DNA of 64,000 nt from Tamarix chinensis (lineage: Eukaryota; Streptophyta; Magnoliopsida; Caryophyllales; Tamaricaceae), in contig CM060175.1 of NCBI GenBank assembly GCA_030549775.1, positions 67,323,745 to 67,387,744 on the forward strand, read 5' to 3'. The notes beneath the pieces are model-generated. The model saw nothing but the letters and a program-made list of their open reading frames with translations, did not search any database and had not been told where the DNA came from. A program made the translations under genes and the position numbers. Every line of letters begins with the position of its first letter. Position 1 is the first letter of the stretch. Positions 59,201 to 64,000 of this stretch are shown here, piece after piece.

Positions 59201-61277
59201 TACTTTTGGTTTTTATGTGATTTTTCGATTGTCTCAAAGGAGGCATCTTAGAGTTTTACTTACTTAGAGACCATGTCGATTTGGTAATGATACATGTTAT
59301 GGTTTTACATGTTATATGTTAATTTGTGTGTAATCTTTTTTTTTTGGTATTATTATGTTGATAGTGTCATGGTATGATAATGTGGTATGGTATTATGTAT
59401 ACATTGAGTATTTTGAGAAAGCATTAGCTTATGTGGTATTTCATGCAATAATCACCAAGATAGGTACAATAATCACATGCAACTATCACGATTACATAAA
59501 TATAAATAGATAACAGTTTATATATGGTTGTTATAATAAGAACAAGTCATATATAAATCATCTAGTAAAAACTAAAAAGGGTTGGGAAAACAAGGGTTAT
59601 TGTGGTGAACTATAGACAACGGTTGTAATATTATAATTGGCATCATCTATAATGTCTCCTAATGGGGGCTACTTCATGAAAAGCTATAGTGTAGTGAGAT
59701 TTTTTTTATATGAAAAAAAAACTCAGGGTAGAGATGACATTTTTTTGTATAAAATTGTTGTTTATAACTCAGTCCACTCTTTTTTTTCTTCCTTCACTTT
59801 TAACCCAGAATGATTTTTACTTTCGCACATTTACTTGAACACATGAGAGAGGACTTCTAGTAGCATAAAGAACCTCCACCATTTCATCTCAAACCTTCTT
59901 CTTTGGTCATATTCATTACATTGTCCTCTTCCTTTTGTTGTCATCGGTGTTCTTTTATACTTCAAGTATGCATTTTTTTTGCCTCCATTATTGTTTAATG
60001 TTGCACAAAATCTTGAGTTCTCCATGATTAAATAGTTTTATTTCCTTAAAATATGCTTGTTCAATTTTGCTCTTTAATATGATATACATTCTACAAAAGT
60101 GGTTTTAAGTATTTCTTGGAGTGTTGTTTATTATCATGTGGTTTTAGAATTTTATAGTTTCTGTTGCTTTTGTTATGTGATGTACATGCTTTGTTATTTG
60201 GTTGGCTGCTACTATTTTAATTATTGCTACTAGTTGGTTGGTTGCATGCTATGTTATAGTGTTGTTACTTGTTTGAATGTTGTTTACTATCATGTGGTTA
60301 TAGAATTTTACAATATTTTTGTTTTTTTCTATAGTAAATTGATAAAGAATGCTTTTGTGTGGAATTTTACTATAATACCCCATATTGGTGGTGGTTAGTG
60401 TAATGAGTATTTATATACGAATATTATATCATCATTTAAATTATATAATAATAATCTTTATTGTTCTCATGATGTAGAGTGATATTGATGCACTAGAATG
60501 TTATTCTTCAAAAGTGTGTTAAATCTTGGAAAGGCATTAAGTATAATTTAGCATTTTTTATATGGTTGTTGAAGATGGAACTTGCCTATCAACTACTAAT
60601 AGATTACTAGGTTGTGATCACTTCCCAACAATAGGTTGAGTTTGTTGAGTTGAAAAAGTTAGAAGAAATTACGGTATATAACTACTCAAGTTTTATATTA
60701 TGCCTTAAATAATGCTTGTAATTATATATAAACTAATTTTATCTACAACTTATATGTTTTAAATGATAAAAGAAGAGAAAAAAAAAGAAAACATTAATAA
60801 AAATGCTTACCCTCATAAAAAGTCACTTGATAGTAATAATGCCACAAGAAAGGAGTTGGTCTAGAAATAAATTAGGTCATTATACAAGTCACAAAATTAT
60901 AATGATTTTGCGTTATTTATTCTCAATATTATTTTCATAACATTTTTAAACTCTAACTACAATCATTTTTCTCAAGAGGAAGTCTGGGTAATAGGAGTGT
61001 TGATAAGTGGTTGAAATTATGTCCTTGCTCAAGGTTTGGGGACTAAGGAGCACAATGGTCAAATCAAAGGGTTGTCACATAACACGATATTATCCAGTAA
61101 TTCTAGATTAATTTCTAATTTCCACACTCCTAAGGAAGAGGTCAATTATCTTAGAACCGAAGTAGATGCTTTAATATCAAGCCAAACGTAATTGATTACC
61201 AGCCAACAAAGGATTGATGAGAAAATGCTAAAGTTCATGAATGAAAAGGCATACAACTTAGTGATTAATATGATTTT
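59201..61277. other. Repeat-rich intergenic DNA
   Basis: 59580-59697 reads, on the minus strand, CACTACACTATAGCTTTTCA followed by words like ACCGTTGT, which suggests a CACTA-type terminus, but no partner end was seen. TATAATACCCCATATTGG at 60371 looks like another decayed LTR start. No gene recognised. Confidence 0.35.
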
Positions 61278-61620
61278 TGTAAGACCCTGAGTTAATACGA
61301 CAATGTGAGAGCTACCTTGGAATGTTTCTCAAGAGAAAAGGCATATATTCAACATTAGTCCTTTCAACATGCTTCAAAACTTTCGAGGAAGGTCACCAAT
61401 CCTAAAAATTGCTCAATGGCTAGTACGCTTAACTATGGAGTTCTTAGGATGAAATCACTAAAAGGATGGTATACTATGTTGATATAAGTAGGCAAATCAA
61501 TCCTTACATTACTTCTCTTAATTTTGAGTATTATATTCACCCTCACTCAAAGAACGCACCATTCTCATTGTGCCTCAATCACTGCCTGTCTTAATATAGG
61601 TTTTTTTCTAGAATCTTTTT
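61278..61620 (-). mobile_element. LTR end fragment, minus strand
   Basis: TGTAAGACCCTGAGTTAATA at 61278 and GGAAGGTCACCAATCCTAAA near 61391 parallel the right-hand LTR (TGTAACACCCCCAGGTCAAT at 61684, GGTTCACCCATCCTAAAAAT near 61845), so both are ends of related LTRs. Confidence 0.45.
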
Positions 61621-61668
61621 GCTAGGTGGCTGGATGGCTTATCCAAGTTCAATTCAAAGTCTCGATTT

Positions 61669-61681
61669 CACTATGATACTA
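61669..61681 (-). other. Primer-binding site remnant
   Basis: On the minus strand TAGTATCATAGTG follows the LTR end at 61684. It fits the tRNA-Met site TGGTATCAGAGCC with several mismatches. Confidence 0.45.
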
Positions 61682-61683
61682 TT

Positions 61684-62480
61684 TGTAACACCCCCAGGTC
61701 AATACAACCACGCAAGGGATACCCTAAAGCTCTTTTGGATTAATTGGTTGGACCCACAAGTCAATACGAGTTATTTCAGCACATTTTTTTTCCCAATCAC
61801 GTGCTTCTTGACAAATTTTTTAAAAATTTTCAAAACTTCTCAAAGGTTCACCCATCCTAAAAATTTCTAAAAATTTTAGATTAAAGAAGAAGAAGAAGAA
61901 GAAGAAAGGTGGTGATTCCGGCAGGTTGGTTACTCGACAAAAAATAGGGAGAGTGGAGGTGGTTGTGCATTAAATGAAGTAGAGATAGATTAGAGTGGCA
62001 TATATATAAGTATAGTGGCATAAAAATTGGGAAAAATGGCAAAGGATGATGGATGATGGTGATTAGCATGGCAGGGGCAAGAGGGCGGCTGGGCAATTTT
62101 TAGTGGAGATAAGGGGAGATGATAGGTGAAAGTGATGGTGGAGTGTTGCAGGCAATAAAGAAATTCTCATGAAAGAAAAACAATAGTAGGATAAAGGAAA
62201 TGGAAAAGGAGAAAGAAAATAAAAGGGAAAAAGCTTAAGGTTAGGATGAGATTTAGGTTAAATTTTTATTGGCTAAAATAAGTATGATTAATTATGTAAA
62301 TCTATCGAGATTAAAGGTTAGGTCAAGAATATAAATTTTTCGGTTCAAAGATTAGGATTATGTTAATATTTTGGGATTAAATAATTAGGGTAAGACTAAA
62401 ATAAAATTTTCTCAAGATTAGAATTGGATTAAAATATTAATTATACAGGATTAATTTTAACAAAAATTTGGGGTATTATA
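61684..62480 (-). mobile_element. LTR, minus strand, about 800 bp
   Basis: Minus-strand start TATAATACCCCAAATTT at 62480 and end GGGGGTGTTACA at 61684, followed by a primer-site remnant. Inside are a pyrimidine-rich zone, a TATATATA box near 62000 and an (AAG)n run at 61884-61907. Its start resembles the plus-strand LTR at 58231, so the two are relatives in opposite orientation. Confidence 0.6.
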
Positions 62481-64000
62481 GTATTGATCACCATATATAT
62501 ACATATTGCTATTATTACTTCAATTAACTACTTACAACCATGCCAATTGTTATCCTTTTTTTTCCATTAGGTATATTAAAATATGTATTTTTTTGATTAA
62601 TTTAGAGGAGTTTTTTGTATACTTAATTATTTGTAGGATTGTAAGTCTTTCCTTAATGTAGTTATATCTTGATCAATATGATACACAAAATATTAATGCC
62701 TGTGTATTAGTTTTGTATATATAATCAAGTAAACTTGATTACTTTTTATTAATGTAATTTTTTTTATGTATAATCATGCATATACTTGATTATTTTTTTT
62801 AAATAGACTTTAAGTTGTATATATGCATGGAATACACAATAATGATAATTGTGTACCAGTTTTGAATATATGTACACAAGTTTATTATGTGGTGTCGGTA
62901 CCAAGTATTGTTTATTTTTTTTTTATAAAAAAAGCTATAAACAATAGTTTGACCTAGAACCACCATTTATACTTTAGCGAGAAGTTTTTTAAAATAGCGT
63001 TGAAGGAATATACAAGAGTTTTAATTTATATCCACCATCTATAGTAAAGTATTTTCAAAAAAATTTCTTAGGGTATAGTTATAGTTTTAAGTTTATAACC
63101 AATATTTATATCTTAGCAGAATTTTTTTCAAAAAAAGGTGTTGAAGGAATTAACGATGATTTTAATTTATAATTAGCGTTTATATTGAGTTTTAAATTGT
63201 AGTTCTAAATTAAAATTGTTGTTTATTCTTTTGAACTATTAATGAACTTTTTTCATTATTTCAATTAATAGTTTTATTAGTTTAACTACAATATATAATT
63301 TTGGTACATAGGTGATTTTTTTTTTCACACAAATAAATCGTAAAATGGTAGTTTTTATGATCAAAATTAGTTTGTAATTATACTATATTGTCAACAAATT
63401 TTGTATAAAATTCTTCTCTAGATTTCAACATATTTTTATATTATTTTAATTATATATTATAACTTATAAATAGTATTTAGGCATGTCATTGGTACACTTG
63501 TTATATTATTAAGAAATATCGATCATTTACTTGGACTATGTTATGTACTAGGATGGCTATTAAAAGATTTGAAACTTATGTTATGTTAGTAAATATTATA
63601 GGTGGAAGTAATATTAATCATAAAGTATTGTTGTCATGCATGTCATTAATGCTATAGGATCCAAGATTGTCTTTCATATTCAGCTAAAGGCAAATTATCT
63701 TATGAAATGGCAGGCAACAGGCAACAAAAGCCAAGGTGAATCCCTTAGTAAGGTTGATTGTTTTTTAAAAGGTATCCGGTCATGATTAATTATATATTGC
63801 GGTTTCTTAAGTCACAAATTATAAGGGTTTGAAAATTTTGATATGCAATGACGATGTCGATAAAAGTATTTCAACAACGAATATTATATTTAACTTAGTG
63901 TTTGAAAAGATTTGATCAAACCATTATATTGTTATTCTATGCATATATCATTTCAAAAAAATTAATTTAGATTCTTATTGCTAACTATTTATTTGAAATA
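62481..64000. other. AT-rich repeat DNA to the window edge
   Basis: No gene. 62920-63200 contains three loosely repeated blocks of about 100 bp (pattern CCA.CATTTATA..TTAGC.A.A ... TTTTAATTTATA), perhaps subterminal repeats of a DNA transposon. Confidence 0.35.

Noticed and set aside
59580..59697. CACTA transposon terminus
   Set aside because: CACTACACTATAGC resembles a terminus, but I found no matching opposite end, 3-bp duplication or transposase. Kept only as a remark in the gap entry.
1..64000. tRNA, rRNA or microRNA genes
   Set aside because: I looked for tRNA box A/B pairs with cloverleaf potential and for familiar plant microRNA sequences by eye and found none. A covariance-model search (tRNAscan-SE, Infernal) would be decisive.

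Overview
The window is nuclear DNA of a flowering plant, most likely a eudicot. Evidence is two intron-containing genes of plant families with canonical GT-AG splice sites, AT-rich intergenic DNA, and a dense layer of plant-type transposable elements. Those elements are Ty3/gypsy with very long TG..CA LTRs and initiator-tRNA-Met primer sites, a Ty1/copia fragment, L1-type LINEs, a SINE, and Tourist and hAT MITEs. I could not name the species.

Layout. 1-8976: a long LTR whose start lies outside the window. It carries a 30-bp minisatellite, and a second LTR-derived insertion (1080-6129, 5-bp duplication AAAGG) splits that minisatellite. 8977-17480: copia fragment (minus), Tourist MITE, then a gypsy LTR (11412-15529) with a polypurine tract on its left and a primer-binding site and decayed gag on its right. 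18385-24021: RING-CH (MARCH-type) membrane E3 ligase gene, minus strand, two coding exons and a 4.9-kb intron. 24508-24750: SINE with a 16-bp duplication, just upstream of that gene. 26424-31780: LTR remnant (minus) and a 3.9-kb solo LTR. 32932-34660: LINE reverse-transcriptase relic. 38200-41240: 5' end of another gypsy element. 45053-45447: hAT MITE. 48150-50110: second LINE relic, interrupted by a 672-bp hAT MITE. 52701-57222: R2R3-MYB transcription factor gene, minus strand, two coding exons. 58231-62480: further LTR remnants in both orientations.

Only the RING-CH and MYB genes look functional. They share a strand, are about 29 kb apart, and show no sign of working together. The rest is mobile-element sediment.

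No unknown protein system was found. The most interesting signal is in the long LTRs. Four divergent copies keep a stem-loop 95-145 bp before the LTR end although its stem sequence differs between copies. One copy also has an array of paired short hairpins whose arms change in a compensatory way. Both patterns suggest that RNA or DNA structure has been maintained in these non-coding LTRs.
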